From Anaerolineaceae bacterium (GTDB taxonomy: Bacteria; Chloroflexota; Anaerolineae; Aggregatilineales; Phototrophicaceae): 64,000 bases of DNA. A model generated the notes under the pieces. It was not told where the DNA came from, did not search any database, and worked only from the letters and a program-made list of their open reading frames with translations. Of this stretch, positions 1 to 9,369 are shown in pieces (position 1 is the stretch's first letter; each line of letters starts with the position of its first letter). The position numbers and the translations under genes were made by a program. Location of the stretch: positions 1 to 64,000 of the forward strand of contig REDR01000055.1 of assembly GCA_007693385.1 (NCBI GenBank), written 5' to 3'.

Positions 1-1061
1 GCGCCGGTACAACCGCATCAGCCGATGCTACCGTCACCATCGAGCAGGAACAACTCGAGCCGATTGTCGCGGATTTCTCCTTATCGCAGAATCCCGATAA
101 TCCGTTCAACTTTACTTTCGTAGCTTCTGCACAGGGCGGCACAGGTAGCTTCACTTACTCATGGGACTTCGGCGACGGTCAATCCCAAACCGATCTGCCT
201 ACCCCGGATGTTGCCCACACTTATGGTAATACCGGAAGTTACACGGTAACGCTGACTGTGAATGATGGTCAAGAGACGGTGCCAGTTAGCCGTAATCTGT
301 CGATCACTCAGCAATCGATCACGCCAATACTGCCCGACATTGAAGAAGTGTCGTCTGATCTGACGCAGATATATAACGCCGCAACCAATCCCGATCAAGA
401 GACGCCACGTGATACAAGTTCGATTGCGATAATCGGCGACCAGACAGCGACAGATCCCAACTTCCTCGCGCCGTTCGCATCTGGACGTAACTATACGTTG
501 GCTGACGGTACAGATCAGTTGCAATCGGTCATCACACGCTTTGAGAATAGCTTGGATCAACGCCGCAGTTTGTCGAACATCAATGAGATGATCCAGGCAT
601 CGCCGCGTCCTGAGTGTGAGGGTCAGACGGAGTTAGTCTGCTACATCAATGAGCGCAATGCAATCACCGTCATAATCGGTGTCGGCTATCAAGACGCACT
701 GAATATGACCAATCCGGCTGAGTTTGCTGATCGTCTGACACAGGCAATTAATCAGGCGAAAGGCGCTAATGCTGTGCCGGTATTGCTAACCCTGTATCCG
801 TCGAATGATGCCACCATGCAGGAAGGAATCAACGCAATCAATCAGGTTATCATCGACGTTGGCGCGAGTAATAACGTACCGGTGATTAACGTATGGCGTG
901 GTTTGAGTGGTTTGCCGGATAACGGTATCTCAGGCACAACACCCAACGTTGATCCATCCGGTGAAGGTTTCCTGTCGCCGAACACACAGGGCGGCATCAA
1001 CGCCATGAACTTCTTCACGCTCAGTACGTTGAACGACATCGTGAATCAGGTGTTTGATTAG
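1..1061 (+). CDS. PKD-domain protein with degenerate SGNH-like C-terminal domain (5' truncated)
   Basis: The gene is already open at the window edge; complete codons begin at base 3 and the stop is at 1059-1061, giving 352 visible residues. A PKD (immunoglobulin-like) repeat is clear around 100-300, with YSWDFGDG at 156-179 and a typical HTYxxxGxYTVTLTV ending. The remainder, from about 415, resembles the SGNH/GDSL hydrolase domain seen in secreted Chloroflexota proteins, including an ECxGQxxLVC element and a GLSGLPDNG element. The block-I serine is replaced (GDQ at 435-443), the GTND block reads GVGYQD (678-695), and no clear DxxH block is left. It is probably exported and binds a surface glycan rather than hydrolysing an ester. 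The PKD assignment is secure; the SGNH relationship and loss of activity are inference. Confidence 0.75.
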   Translation, partial: AGTTASADATVTIEQEQLEPIVADFSLSQNPDNPFNFTFVASAQGGTGSFTYSWDFGDGQSQTDLPTPDVAHTYGNTGSYTVTLTVNDGQETVPVSRNLSITQQSITPILPDIEEVSSDLTQIYNAATNPDQETPRDTSSIAIIGDQTATDPNFLAPFASGRNYTLADGTDQLQSVITRFENSLDQRRSLSNINEMIQASPRPECEGQTELVCYINERNAITVIIGVGYQDALNMTNPAEFADRLTQAINQAKGANAVPVLLTLYPSNDATMQEGINAINQVIIDVGASNNVPVINVWRGLSGLPDNGISGTTPNVDPSGEGFLSPNTQGGINAMNFFTLSTLNDIVNQVFD

Positions 1062-1091
1062 CTCTACTTTTGTCTGGATGCATGATAAAAT

Positions 1092-1115
1092 GGGAGCCTC
1101 TTAACGGAGGCTCTC
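1092..1115 (+). promoter_or_regulatory. Hairpin sequestering the Shine-Dalgarno sequence of the THUMP methyltransferase gene
   Basis: Bases 1092-1100 pair with 1107-1115 in a 9-bp stem (one G-U pair) with a 6-base loop. The only good ribosome-binding site for the ATG at 1116, GGAGG at 1106-1110, lies almost wholly inside the 3' arm, which ends directly at the start codon. A -10-like GATAAA at 1084-1089 would place the mRNA 5' end close to the hairpin. The pairing is seen directly; control of translation by this structure is inference. Confidence 0.5.
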
Positions 1116-2126
1116 ATGTTTGATTGTGTCATCGAATTAGATGTCCTGCCCGGCATTGAAAACATCTGCCAAGCTGAGCTAGCTGATAAGTTGGGCATCA
1201 CGTCAGTTGAAGTTGATATCGGCGCAGTGAGATTCGCATATCGCGGTGAATTGAGGCGCTTAAACCAGCTCAAGTCGGTTAATGCGGCTTATGTGTTGTT
1301 GACATACGACATCCCGCGCCCTAAAGCCCTGTTAGGCCATCAGAACTTTCAGCGCCTAACGGAGGCTATGGAGCATGTGCTGAACAACGACAATTTCAGC
1401 ACGATGAATCTAAACGCGGCTGGATCGGATTCCAGCATAATGGAGCGGTTAAAACAGACAATCGCGGCGTGTGGCGGTCTGCAAGTCGTGTCAAACAACA
1501 ATGCCGATCTATTGGTACGTGTACGTAAGAAATCCGGTCAGTGGCAAGTATTGTTGCGTACAACAGCCCGTCCGTATTCCGCCCGAGAATGGCGCATTCA
1601 CGACATGGAAGGTGCGCTAAACGGCCCTGCGGCATATGCTATGAACTCCCTGATCCTGCCTGAGGCTTCCACCGTAATCAACTTCATGTGCGGCTCTGGC
1701 ACGCTCTTGATTGAACATGACGGTTTTTTAACAGGCCGCAAATACTATGGGATTGACGCGGATAAAGAGGCTCTCGACATCGCCGCTAACCATGTAAGCA
1801 TGACAACCGATGCGGAACATCAGATCGCTCTAATACAAGGTGATGCGACAAAATCACCCTTTCCACATGGTATCGCCGATGTTATCACAGCTGATATGCC
1901 GTTCGGTCAATTGGTCGGTTCGCATGACATGAACCGAAAGCTGTATCCTGCGGTCTTATCGGAGATACATCGCGTTTTAAGCAGTGATGGTCGGGCAATC
2001 TTGCTTACACATGAAGTTCGATTAATGTCGCGAATTACCGCAGATCGACAATGGATTACTGAGTCGATTATCAAAGTCAACTTGCGTGGATTACATCCAC
2101 GTATCTATGTATTACGCAAGACTTGA
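1116..2126 (+). CDS. THUMP-domain RNA (tRNA) methyltransferase
   Basis: This 336-residue protein has the THUMP methyltransferase layout: an RNA-binding N-terminal half (about 1-165) and a Rossmann SAM-dependent methyltransferase half. Motif I appears as NFMCGSGTLLIE, as in proteins with the family signature DPxCGSGTxxIE. The acidic SAM-ribose residue follows in YYGIDAD, and the catalytic motif IV is DMPFGQ, the form found in the Trm11/Trm14/THUMPD group that makes N2-methylguanosine in tRNA. The target position cannot be told from sequence. The ATG at 1116 follows GGAGG at the right distance. It sits between unrelated secreted-protein genes and is probably transcribed on its own. Confidence 0.82.
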   Translation: MFDCVIELDVLPGIENICQAELADKLGITSVEVDIGAVRFAYRGELRRLNQLKSVNAAYVLLTYDIPRPKALLGHQNFQRLTEAMEHVLNNDNFSTMNLNAAGSDSSIMERLKQTIAACGGLQVVSNNNADLLVRVRKKSGQWQVLLRTTARPYSAREWRIHDMEGALNGPAAYAMNSLILPEASTVINFMCGSGTLLIEHDGFLTGRKYYGIDADKEALDIAANHVSMTTDAEHQIALIQGDATKSPFPHGIADVITADMPFGQLVGSHDMNRKLYPAVLSEIHRVLSSDGRAILLTHEVRLMSRITADRQWITESIIKVNLRGLHPRIYVLRKT

Positions 2127-2145
2127 GTATGTAATTGGGGATGAT

Positions 2146-3726
2146 ATGCGATACAAGTTGGCCTTATTCTTTTTGATTACGTCGATAATCGCCGGATGCC
2201 AGCCGGAGGAAGTTCCGGCTTATCTGGTGCGTTTACAGGTTGATGGCAGTGAATATGTTTATCAGCACACCGAACCAACCACCGTCGAACGCTTTTTGCG
2301 TGAGGCCGGCGTTGAATTGGCCGACCTTGACCGCGTATATCCCGAACCATGGACGCAAATATCCGATGAAATGCGTATCACCGTTATCAGGGAACGCGAA
2401 GAAGAATATTGCGAAGAAGAAGAGATACCTTTCCGACAACAGGTGCAGTTAGCAGAAGGAATCGAGCAAGAGCAGATCGCGCAGGTTGGCCGTAATGGGA
2501 TAGAGGAAGTCTGTTATCGTGTGCGGATCGTTAACGATGTCCGTCAACAACCGCGCGAAGTGAGACGTTTCACGTTACAAGAGCCGACAGACGAAATCAT
2601 CTTCGTTAGTCCATCACAGGAACTTGAGGCGGTCACGATTAGCGGAACACTATTTTATATCAACAATAGCAACGCATGGGTCATGCGCGGTGATAGCACA
2701 CGTCGGCGTCCGATTACCAGCTCTGGGGAGCTAGATGGCCGCGTTTTCTCCGCTTCCGCAGATGGTCGGCAACTGCTGTTCACCCAGCGCACAGACAACA
2801 ACGCCACATTCAATAATTTATGGTACATACCGGATTCACTAGCACCCTTCCCCGAACAGATTCAACTCTTACCGCAGGATATTCTCTACGCAGATTGGGT
2901 TCCGGGTCGCAACAATACGTTTAGCTACTCCACAGCCGAGCGTCAACAAGCATCGCCCGGTTGGCGGGCATTTAATGATCTATGGGTGATGTCCATTGAC
3001 CCCAATACCGGCGAACAAATCCGTATTGAAATGATACTCGACCAGTCATCAGGCGGAATCGCCGGGTGGTGGGGAACGAAATATTCGTGGTCGCCGGATG
3101 GTCAAAAGCTAGTATGGATACGTGCTGATGGGATCGGGTTAGTTGACATCGAAGAAAACACGCTGGACGCGGCGCTATTGCAATATGAATACTTCAGCCC
3201 GCCAGCGCAGGATTGGTCATGGCGCACGACGGTCTCGTGGTCGCCGGATAGTCAGATTATACTGGCAACCACGCACGGCGCACCAGTCGGCACCGAACCA
3301 GCCACAGCTAGTCCGGTTTTTAACGTCAGCATGGCCGCCGCCGATGGTAGTTATCGCGCCGACATCGTGCCGCGCACGGGAATATGGTCTACGCCTAAGT
3401 TCTCCCCCAATATCGCGCAAAACGAAGGTGAGATCGCCGGGCGCATGGCCTATCTACAGGCCAGACAATGGGATGCCAGTATCAATGGCGAGTATGATTT
3501 AATCATTGCTGATCGTGACGGTAGCAATGCGACAATCATATTCCCTGAGCGTAACCAACCGGGTCTGCGTGCCGACCAATTCGCACAGGATTTCACATGG
3601 AGTCCGGACGGCGGGCGCATCGCGTTAATTTATATGGGCAATCTGTGGATCGTGAATGTCGAGACCGGACAAAGCCATCAGATCACACAGGACGGGCGGG
3701 CATCAAAACCGGTATGGGTCGAATGA
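2146..3726 (+). CDS. Lipoprotein with DUF348-like, G5 and TolB-type beta-propeller domains
   Basis: The start chosen at 2146 gives a 526-residue precursor with a lipoprotein signal peptide ending in IIAGC (Cys18); an earlier in-frame ATG at 2086 would bury this signal. After the lipobox comes a DUF348-like segment (about 26-83), then a G5-like segment (about 85-155) with the usual IPF start and a hydrophobic IIFV end. The rest carries repeated WSPDGxxLxW/I blades typical of WD40-like/TolB propellers. G5 domains bind cell-wall sugars, so a lipid-anchored, wall- or polysaccharide-associated scaffold is likely. The stop overlaps the next start by four bases (ATGA), tying it to the polysaccharide operon. 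No enzymatic function is evident. Confidence 0.78.
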   Translation: MRYKLALFFLITSIIAGCQPEEVPAYLVRLQVDGSEYVYQHTEPTTVERFLREAGVELADLDRVYPEPWTQISDEMRITVIREREEEYCEEEEIPFRQQVQLAEGIEQEQIAQVGRNGIEEVCYRVRIVNDVRQQPREVRRFTLQEPTDEIIFVSPSQELEAVTISGTLFYINNSNAWVMRGDSTRRRPITSSGELDGRVFSASADGRQLLFTQRTDNNATFNNLWYIPDSLAPFPEQIQLLPQDILYADWVPGRNNTFSYSTAERQQASPGWRAFNDLWVMSIDPNTGEQIRIEMILDQSSGGIAGWWGTKYSWSPDGQKLVWIRADGIGLVDIEENTLDAALLQYEYFSPPAQDWSWRTTVSWSPDSQIILATTHGAPVGTEPATASPVFNVSMAAADGSYRADIVPRTGIWSTPKFSPNIAQNEGEIAGRMAYLQARQWDASINGEYDLIIADRDGSNATIIFPERNQPGLRADQFAQDFTWSPDGGRIALIYMGNLWIVNVETGQSHQITQDGRASKPVWVE

Positions 3727-6700
3727 AGCGACAGACCATTGTTTTGATCGCGTCTTTATTCGCTTTAATGGGTAGCAGTGTAGCGCTTTTTTCATCAATT
3801 GAATCGCGTGATTTTAACCTGCGCGGTTACGAGAATCCATTAAACACACTCGACCTGCCCTATCGCATACCTCGTTTCGGCGTGAATGCCGATTTACGGC
3901 AATACGATCCGGACGAACTCCGACGAAATCTCGATATGATGAGAGAACTCGGCGTCGTATGGATACGCCAATTTGTTGATTGGGCGGACGTGGAAACCAT
4001 ACCCGATGAATTCGATTGGTCAGTATGGGATCAGATATTAGATGCGCTATCCGATTATCCACAACTGCGCATGATTCCGGTATTGGTCAACGCGCCGGAT
4101 TGGGCATCCAATCACGATTGTATCGGCTGTACATTTGACTGGTCAGTTCCGGATAATCCCGCAGACTTCGCCCGCTTTGTCGGGGAATTTGCGGCGCGTT
4201 ACGGCAATGAAATTCACTACTACCAGATATGGGATGAGCCGAACTTATCTTCGGCATGGGGAGGGAGAAATCCCAACCCCGCGCACTATATCGCGTTGTT
4301 GCGGTCTGCTTATGACGCCGCACACGGTAACGACTCTGATGCGCATATCATCGCCGCCGCACTCGCACCAACCGTCGAATCCGGGCCACGTAATATCAAC
4401 GAAGCGATCTATTTGCGCGGTTTGTATCAACTCGGATTAAAAGCCGTGAGTGATTCCATAGCAGGCAAACCGTACGGATTCAACTCTCCGCCTGATGATC
4501 GCCGCATTCGCCACGACTTCCTGAATTTCTCGCGCATTATCACATTGCGAGAGATTATGTTGGAACACGATGACAGCGAAAAAATGTTATGGGCGAGTAG
4601 CTGGGGGTGGAATAGCTTGCCCGATGATTGGGGCGGCGACCCTTCGATATGGGGCACGGTTAACCATGAAGGGCAAATCAGTTACACAGATCAGGCAATA
4701 AGGCGCGTTTACGACGAGTGGCCGTGGTTGGGCGGTCTGCTAATCGAGTCGTGGCAACCCGACGCAGAACCCGACGATCCTATCTGGGGATTCGCGCTGG
4801 TCGATACAATGGGCGAACCGACGCCGCTCTACAATTCTGTTGGCAATACAATATCCTACTTTGCAGGGCGAGCAACCAACGGATTTTATCATGCAAACAA
4901 CCCGCACGCCGTCTATCATGGTGCGTGGACAGTCAGCGAAGCAGGCGCAGACATTGGTTGGGTGCAGGACAGCCATCTGACATTCGATTTTTACGGACGC
5001 GGAATAGGAGTCATCACCCGTCAAGATAATTATGTCGCCAATTTATATGCGACTGTTAACGGCTTATCGGCCAATCGTCTGCCATCCGATGGGAATGGTA
5101 ACGCTTATCTGGCATTGCGTAGCGATACACTGACGCCTCGCCTGAAAAACATCCTTCTCGCCGATAGTTTATCGCTAGGTGAACACCGTCTACAGATCAC
5201 TGCGGATGAGTTGATACCGGATGAACCTTTTCAACGCTGGCCGATAGTCGGATTTGCCGTATCTTCAGGAGATTTAGGGCGATCTTATACCGGTCAGATT
5301 ACGGTGGCATGGTTCGCGTTCAGTGTCTCATTGATTGCTTTCGCCGTCAGTGCTATACAGTTCAAATGGAGGCCGCTACACTCACGTTTTGCTCGTCTAT
5401 GGCGACCATTAAATGATGTCTCGCGTATATTTTTGAGTTTCACAGCATCCACCTTATTAATGCTGAGTCTGCTGGCAACATGGCATGATGGCTATCCACA
5501 ATTCTTCAAGCGTGAACCTGTCCAGATCGTTTTATCACTGCTAACGGCAGGATTGATTTATTGGCATAGTTTCGGGCTATTATTCACGCTACTTCTTGCT
5601 GGGTTGCTCTTCTTCATCATTTACAACGATCTTCGAATCGGCTTATTGCTGGTCGCCTTCTGGTCTCCATTTTTTCTGTTTCCGGTTGAGCTGTATCGCT
5701 TCGCATTCCCGACAGTCGAAGTGATGCTAATGTTGACATTTACCGCGTATGTTTTTCGCTTGTTGACAAATTGGGCAACACATTATCGGAACGGTAATCA
5801 ATCATCACCGAGAAAATTTGAGACGATGCGCGTCAAACTGGAGATTATCGATTGGTTGGTTATCGCGTGGCTGATTCTCGGCCTAATCGCGCTGACTTAT
5901 TCCGAGCGTCGCGCTGTTGCGCTGACCGATTTCCGTACGATCTTCCTACAACCGGCCATATTCTACCTGATCTTGCGATATGTACAGCCGGACATCGTTC
6001 TGCTACGGCGCTTGATATTTGCGGTGATCGCCGCCGCGTTGGTCGTTTCGACAATCGGCATCTATCAGATGTTGGCGGGCACGTTCATTGAAGCGGAAGC
6101 TGGTGCACGGCGACTGGCTAGCGTTTACGGATCGCCAAACAATGCGGCGCTTTTTCTGGGACGTGTGTTGCCATTCTTGATCGCTATAGCGCTAGTTTTC
6201 CAACATCGAAAAAAGCTATTGATCGCTATGTTGATCTTGATGACACTGGTTGGTTCAGCATTGTTATTGACTCAAAGTGCCGGCGCGATCTTTCTCGGCC
6301 TGCCGTTCGCGCTAATCACGGTTTTAGTGGCACTATTCGGCAGGCGTTCCTTACGCCCTATCACGGCTTTATTCCTGCTGGGCTTACTAGCGACCATGAT
6401 CGCTGTACAAATGCCGCGCTTCGAGCGCTTGCTAGACTTAACATCAGGCACGAACTTCTATCGAATTCGCGTGTGGCAAAGCGCTGAACAGATGATCGGA
6501 GATCATCCAATTACAGGTATTGGGCTGGATCAATTCTTGTATGAATATCGCGGCAGGTATATTCTGCCGGATGCTTGGGAAGAACCGGATTTGTCACATC
6601 CACATAATATCGTCCTAGACTTTTGGTTAAGGCTCGGCGTAGCCGGTGTTCTATATTTTATGGCGGCGGTATTTTTCATCTCTAGACTACTTGCGGATCA

Positions 6701-6899
6701 GATCGCTAGATTCAAACTTAGGACATCATGGAATCTAGCGTTGAGCGTCGGCGTTGCGGGCGGCTTCGTTAATCTGCTAGCGCACGGGCTGGTTGATAAC
6801 AGCGTCTTCGTGATCGATTTAGCTTATGTGTTCATGTTGTTTCTCGGCATTCTTGCAACGTTGAATACTCATACCGATGCTAGAACAGGGCGCGGTTAG
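3723..6899 (+). CDS. Glycoside-hydrolase-like domain fused to O-antigen ligase/Wzy-type membrane domain
   Basis: The ATG at 3723 overlaps the previous stop and yields 1058 residues. A signal anchor (about 4-25) precedes a (beta/alpha)8 glycosidase-like domain of the GH39/GH5-like clan (about 40-420). The acid/base motif is present as WDEPN (Glu172), but the place expected to hold the nucleophile in a W-x-T-E-x-G-W motif reads WASSWGW (Ser293). A beta-sandwich region (about 425-520) follows. Roughly ten membrane helices then contain an O-antigen-ligase domain, with RxxVWQSA, a TGIGLDQF loop and the HPHN motif (His959, His961). The ligase half polymerises or transfers lipid-linked glycan at the outer face of the membrane; the extracellular half is probably glycan-binding or a modified glycosidase. 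An exact GH family was not assigned. Confidence 0.75.
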   Translation: MKRQTIVLIASLFALMGSSVALFSSIESRDFNLRGYENPLNTLDLPYRIPRFGVNADLRQYDPDELRRNLDMMRELGVVWIRQFVDWADVETIPDEFDWSVWDQILDALSDYPQLRMIPVLVNAPDWASNHDCIGCTFDWSVPDNPADFARFVGEFAARYGNEIHYYQIWDEPNLSSAWGGRNPNPAHYIALLRSAYDAAHGNDSDAHIIAAALAPTVESGPRNINEAIYLRGLYQLGLKAVSDSIAGKPYGFNSPPDDRRIRHDFLNFSRIITLREIMLEHDDSEKMLWASSWGWNSLPDDWGGDPSIWGTVNHEGQISYTDQAIRRVYDEWPWLGGLLIESWQPDAEPDDPIWGFALVDTMGEPTPLYNSVGNTISYFAGRATNGFYHANNPHAVYHGAWTVSEAGADIGWVQDSHLTFDFYGRGIGVITRQDNYVANLYATVNGLSANRLPSDGNGNAYLALRSDTLTPRLKNILLADSLSLGEHRLQITADELIPDEPFQRWPIVGFAVSSGDLGRSYTGQITVAWFAFSVSLIAFAVSAIQFKWRPLHSRFARLWRPLNDVSRIFLSFTASTLLMLSLLATWHDGYPQFFKREPVQIVLSLLTAGLIYWHSFGLLFTLLLAGLLFFIIYNDLRIGLLLVAFWSPFFLFPVELYRFAFPTVEVMLMLTFTAYVFRLLTNWATHYRNGNQSSPRKFETMRVKLEIIDWLVIAWLILGLIALTYSERRAVALTDFRTIFLQPAIFYLILRYVQPDIVLLRRLIFAVIAAALVVSTIGIYQMLAGTFIEAEAGARRLASVYGSPNNAALFLGRVLPFLIAIALVFQHRKKLLIAMLILMTLVGSALLLTQSAGAIFLGLPFALITVLVALFGRRSLRPITALFLLGLLATMIAVQMPRFERLLDLTSGTNFYRIRVWQSAEQMIGDHPITGIGLDQFLYEYRGRYILPDAWEEPDLSHPHNIVLDFWLRLGVAGVLYFMAAVFFISRLLADQIARFKLRTSWNLALSVGVAGGFVNLLAHGLVDNSVFVIDLAYVFMLFLGILATLNTHTDARTGRG

Positions 6900-6921
6900 T
6901 GCATGTTTGATTAGCATAGTG

Positions 6922-6954
6922 TGGCATGGTAAACTTCGGCATGTTGGCATGGTA
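6922..6954 (+). repeat. 10-base direct repeat upstream of the UDP-glucuronate decarboxylase gene
   Basis: TGGCATGGTA occurs at 6922-6931 and again at 6945-6954, 23 bases apart, in the only real gap of the polysaccharide operon. A perfect TATAAT follows at 6957-6962. Repeats just upstream of a -10 box could be an operator, but nothing else supports this. Confidence 0.4.
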
Positions 6955-6976
6955 GATATAATTGGGAGATAGACTT

Positions 6977-7909
6977 TTGCGCGTTTTAGTGACTGGCGGA
7001 GCTGGCTTTTTAGGCTCGCATCTGTGCGAGCGTTTTATATCCGAAGGTGATGAAGTCATCGCTATGGACAACCTGTTGACGGGCGATGTACGCAATTTCG
7101 CACACCTACAAGACAACCCGCGTTTTTCTTTCATTCAGCACGATGTTTCTCGCTTCATCGAAGTAGATGGCGAGCTGGACGCGATATTGCATTTTGCATC
7201 ACCAGCCAGCCCGATAGATTATCTAAACTATCCGATACAGACCCTCAAAGTGGGCGCTTTAGGCACACACAACACGCTGGGGTTGGCTAAGCAAAAAAAT
7301 GCACGATATTTACTTGCTTCCACATCGGAAATATACGGCGATCCACTGGTACATCCACAGCCGGAAACTTACGTCGGTAACGTGGATACCATCGGGCCGC
7401 GCGGTGTTTATGACGAAGCAAAACGGTTCGCCGAATCAATGGTCATGGCTTATCATCGCACGCATGATCTTGATACACGCATTGTCCGCATATTCAACAC
7501 ATACGGGCCACGTATGCGTCTGGATGATGGGCGCGTTGTCCCTAATTTCATCGGGCAGGCGTTACGCGGACAGGAACTAACGATATACGGTGACGGATCA
7601 CAAACGCGCAGTTTTCAATACGTCGATGATCTCATCGAAGGCGTATATCGTCTGCTCCACGCAGATTATCATTTACCTGTGAATATCGGCAACCCATCAG
7701 AGATGTCAATTTTGCAATTCGCACAATTCGTCAACGAAATCACAGAAAACGCCGCCGGGATCACCTACGTCGACGAACGCATCAAAGGTGATCCACAGAC
7801 GCGGCAACCAGACATTGCCCGAGCTCGGGAATTATTGGGTTGGCAACCCCGCGTTGATCTTGAACACGGCCTGCAACGGACGATAGATTACTTCCGCGAG
7901 TTGGTGTGA
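6977..7909 (+). CDS. UDP-glucuronate decarboxylase (UDP-xylose synthase), SDR family
   Basis: This extended short-chain dehydrogenase converts UDP-glucuronate to UDP-xylose with bound NAD. The [11 protein letters not shown] nucleotide-binding loop starts the protein. [25 protein letters not shown] (catalytic Tyr and Lys), [10 protein letters not shown] and the DGRVVPNF and QTRSFQYV blocks match the UXS subfamily closely. I chose the TTG at 6977 because GGGAG at 6964-6968 lies 8 bases upstream; a TTG at 6962 would add five residues. That gives 310 residues, the usual size. The stop overlaps the next gene's GTG by four bases. It supplies a nucleotide sugar to the glycosyltransferase and ligases around it. 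Confidence 0.88.
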   Translation: MRVLVTGGAGFLGSHLCERFISEGDEVIAMDNLLTGDVRNFAHLQDNPRFSFIQHDVSRFIEVDGELDAILHFASPASPIDYLNYPIQTLKVGALGTHNTLGLAKQKNARYLLASTSEIYGDPLVHPQPETYVGNVDTIGPRGVYDEAKRFAESMVMAYHRTHDLDTRIVRIFNTYGPRMRLDDGRVVPNFIGQALRGQELTIYGDGSQTRSFQYVDDLIEGVYRLLHADYHLPVNIGNPSEMSILQFAQFVNEITENAAGITYVDERIKGDPQTRQPDIARARELLGWQPRVDLEHGLQRTIDYFRELV

Positions 7910-9369
7910 CGGCGATAAGCACCCGGCTACGCTCGGAACGTAGCTATCAAGAAATCTTATATTTCGCGCTGGCTGTCCTGTCTGGCATCTTAATCGTAAG
8001 CGTTGATGCGCTCGCGGTGGTTGTCGTTTCTGGTTTTTTGCTTATCGGCTTGTTGTCATTCACGAAGCCCGTTGTCGCGCTGATTTTTCTGCTCACTTTA
8101 GCGCCTGCTCGCACGCTGATAGCCACCGAATCACCTATCGCCCTGCCGCTTGACATCGGTCAGATGCTATTCCTATTCTTTATCGGCGTATGGCTGTCAC
8201 GACATATCATGTCCCGCCAAACACCGCTCCGTCTGCCGGCATTGCCTGTTGTGTTCGCATTGGTCGGCTTCATCGTCTTGACTGCATTGACGGTCTTCAA
8301 TGCGACATCACTTAGTCACTGGTTGACGGAATGGTTTAAGTGGGTAATCGCCTTTGTGATGCTGGTTTACACCATCAATAGCAAGGTGTCTTATAGCTGG
8401 TTGGTGTTCGCGTTGACCGTCGCCGGAGTAGCTCAAGCGATTGTCGGTATCTACATTTTTTTTGGTGGTAGTGGCGCGGATCATCTGATGATCCCGGGCG
8501 ACTTTTTTCGCGCTTTCGGTACTTTCGGACAGCCCAACCCCTTCGGCGGGTTCATGGGCATCATCGCCCCATTGACTTTGATGATGACACTGGGCTATAC
8601 ACACTTATATTTGTTGAAATCCCGTGATATACGCTACCTTGCCATCGCGATGTTTTACGCTATCGCTTCCGTAATCATCGTTAGCGCTTTAATCGCTTCG
8701 TGGAGCCGTGGTGCATGGCTCGGTTTTGTTGCTTCATCAACTATCGTTTTAGTCGCCCTACCCCGTCGGACGTGGCAGAATGTCATCGTTTTGCTAGTTT
8801 TAGCTGTGTTGGGTAGCTCTGTTCTGATAAGCGGCATTTTACCGGCAATAATCGCCGAACGCCTAACATCAGCCGTACAGGACTTATTGGTTATCCGCGA
8901 TGTGCGCGGCGTATTCATCACAATAGAGAACTACGCAGTCATTGAGCGTCTGGCACACTGGCAAACAGCCATCGCCATGACGACAGATCACCCATGGTTA
9001 GGCGTTGGCATGGGCAATTACGATGTGGCTTATGCGAATTACAGCTTGCTGAACTGGCCTCTATCGCTACAGCACGCGCACAATTACTACTTGAATGTTC
9101 TGGGTGAGGCTGGCATTATTGGCCTCGCAGGATACCTTGCTTTATTTGTGACGATTTTCGCATCAAGCTGGCACGCTCGTACACACCCCGACATCATATC
9201 GCGCTATATCGTGATCGGATTGATCGGCACATGGACTTATTTATCGATCCACAGTTTTTTGGATAACCTGTACGTCAACAATGTGTTTATTCATGTGGGT
9301 GTGATGCTGGGTTTGTTAGTTGCGTTGCATCGAGATGTGAGCGGTAAGACAGGCTTTAAGGTGATATGA
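7906..9369 (+). CDS. O-antigen ligase / Wzy-type polymerase
   Basis: This is a 487-residue polytopic protein with about 11-12 hydrophobic helices. A large outer loop holds the Wzy_C/WaaL signature: [10 protein letters not shown], a SWSRGAWLG helix, and the [18 protein letters not shown] segment with the conserved histidines. It joins lipid-linked sugar repeats outside the cytoplasmic membrane. It starts with GTG in a GTGA overlap with the decarboxylase gene and ends in an ATGA overlap with the GtrA gene, so the three are translationally coupled. It is a second ligase-type domain beside the fusion protein at 3723-6899; which of the two polymerises and which transfers cannot be told from sequence. 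Confidence 0.83.
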   Translation: MTAISTRLRSERSYQEILYFALAVLSGILIVSVDALAVVVVSGFLLIGLLSFTKPVVALIFLLTLAPARTLIATESPIALPLDIGQMLFLFFIGVWLSRHIMSRQTPLRLPALPVVFALVGFIVLTALTVFNATSLSHWLTEWFKWVIAFVMLVYTINSKVSYSWLVFALTVAGVAQAIVGIYIFFGGSGADHLMIPGDFFRAFGTFGQPNPFGGFMGIIAPLTLMMTLGYTHLYLLKSRDIRYLAIAMFYAIASVIIVSALIASWSRGAWLGFVASSTIVLVALPRRTWQNVIVLLVLAVLGSSVLISGILPAIIAERLTSAVQDLLVIRDVRGVFITIENYAVIERLAHWQTAIAMTTDHPWLGVGMGNYDVAYANYSLLNWPLSLQHAHNYYLNVLGEAGIIGLAGYLALFVTIFASSWHARTHPDIISRYIVIGLIGTWTYLSIHSFLDNLYVNNVFIHVGVMLGLLVALHRDVSGKTGFKVI

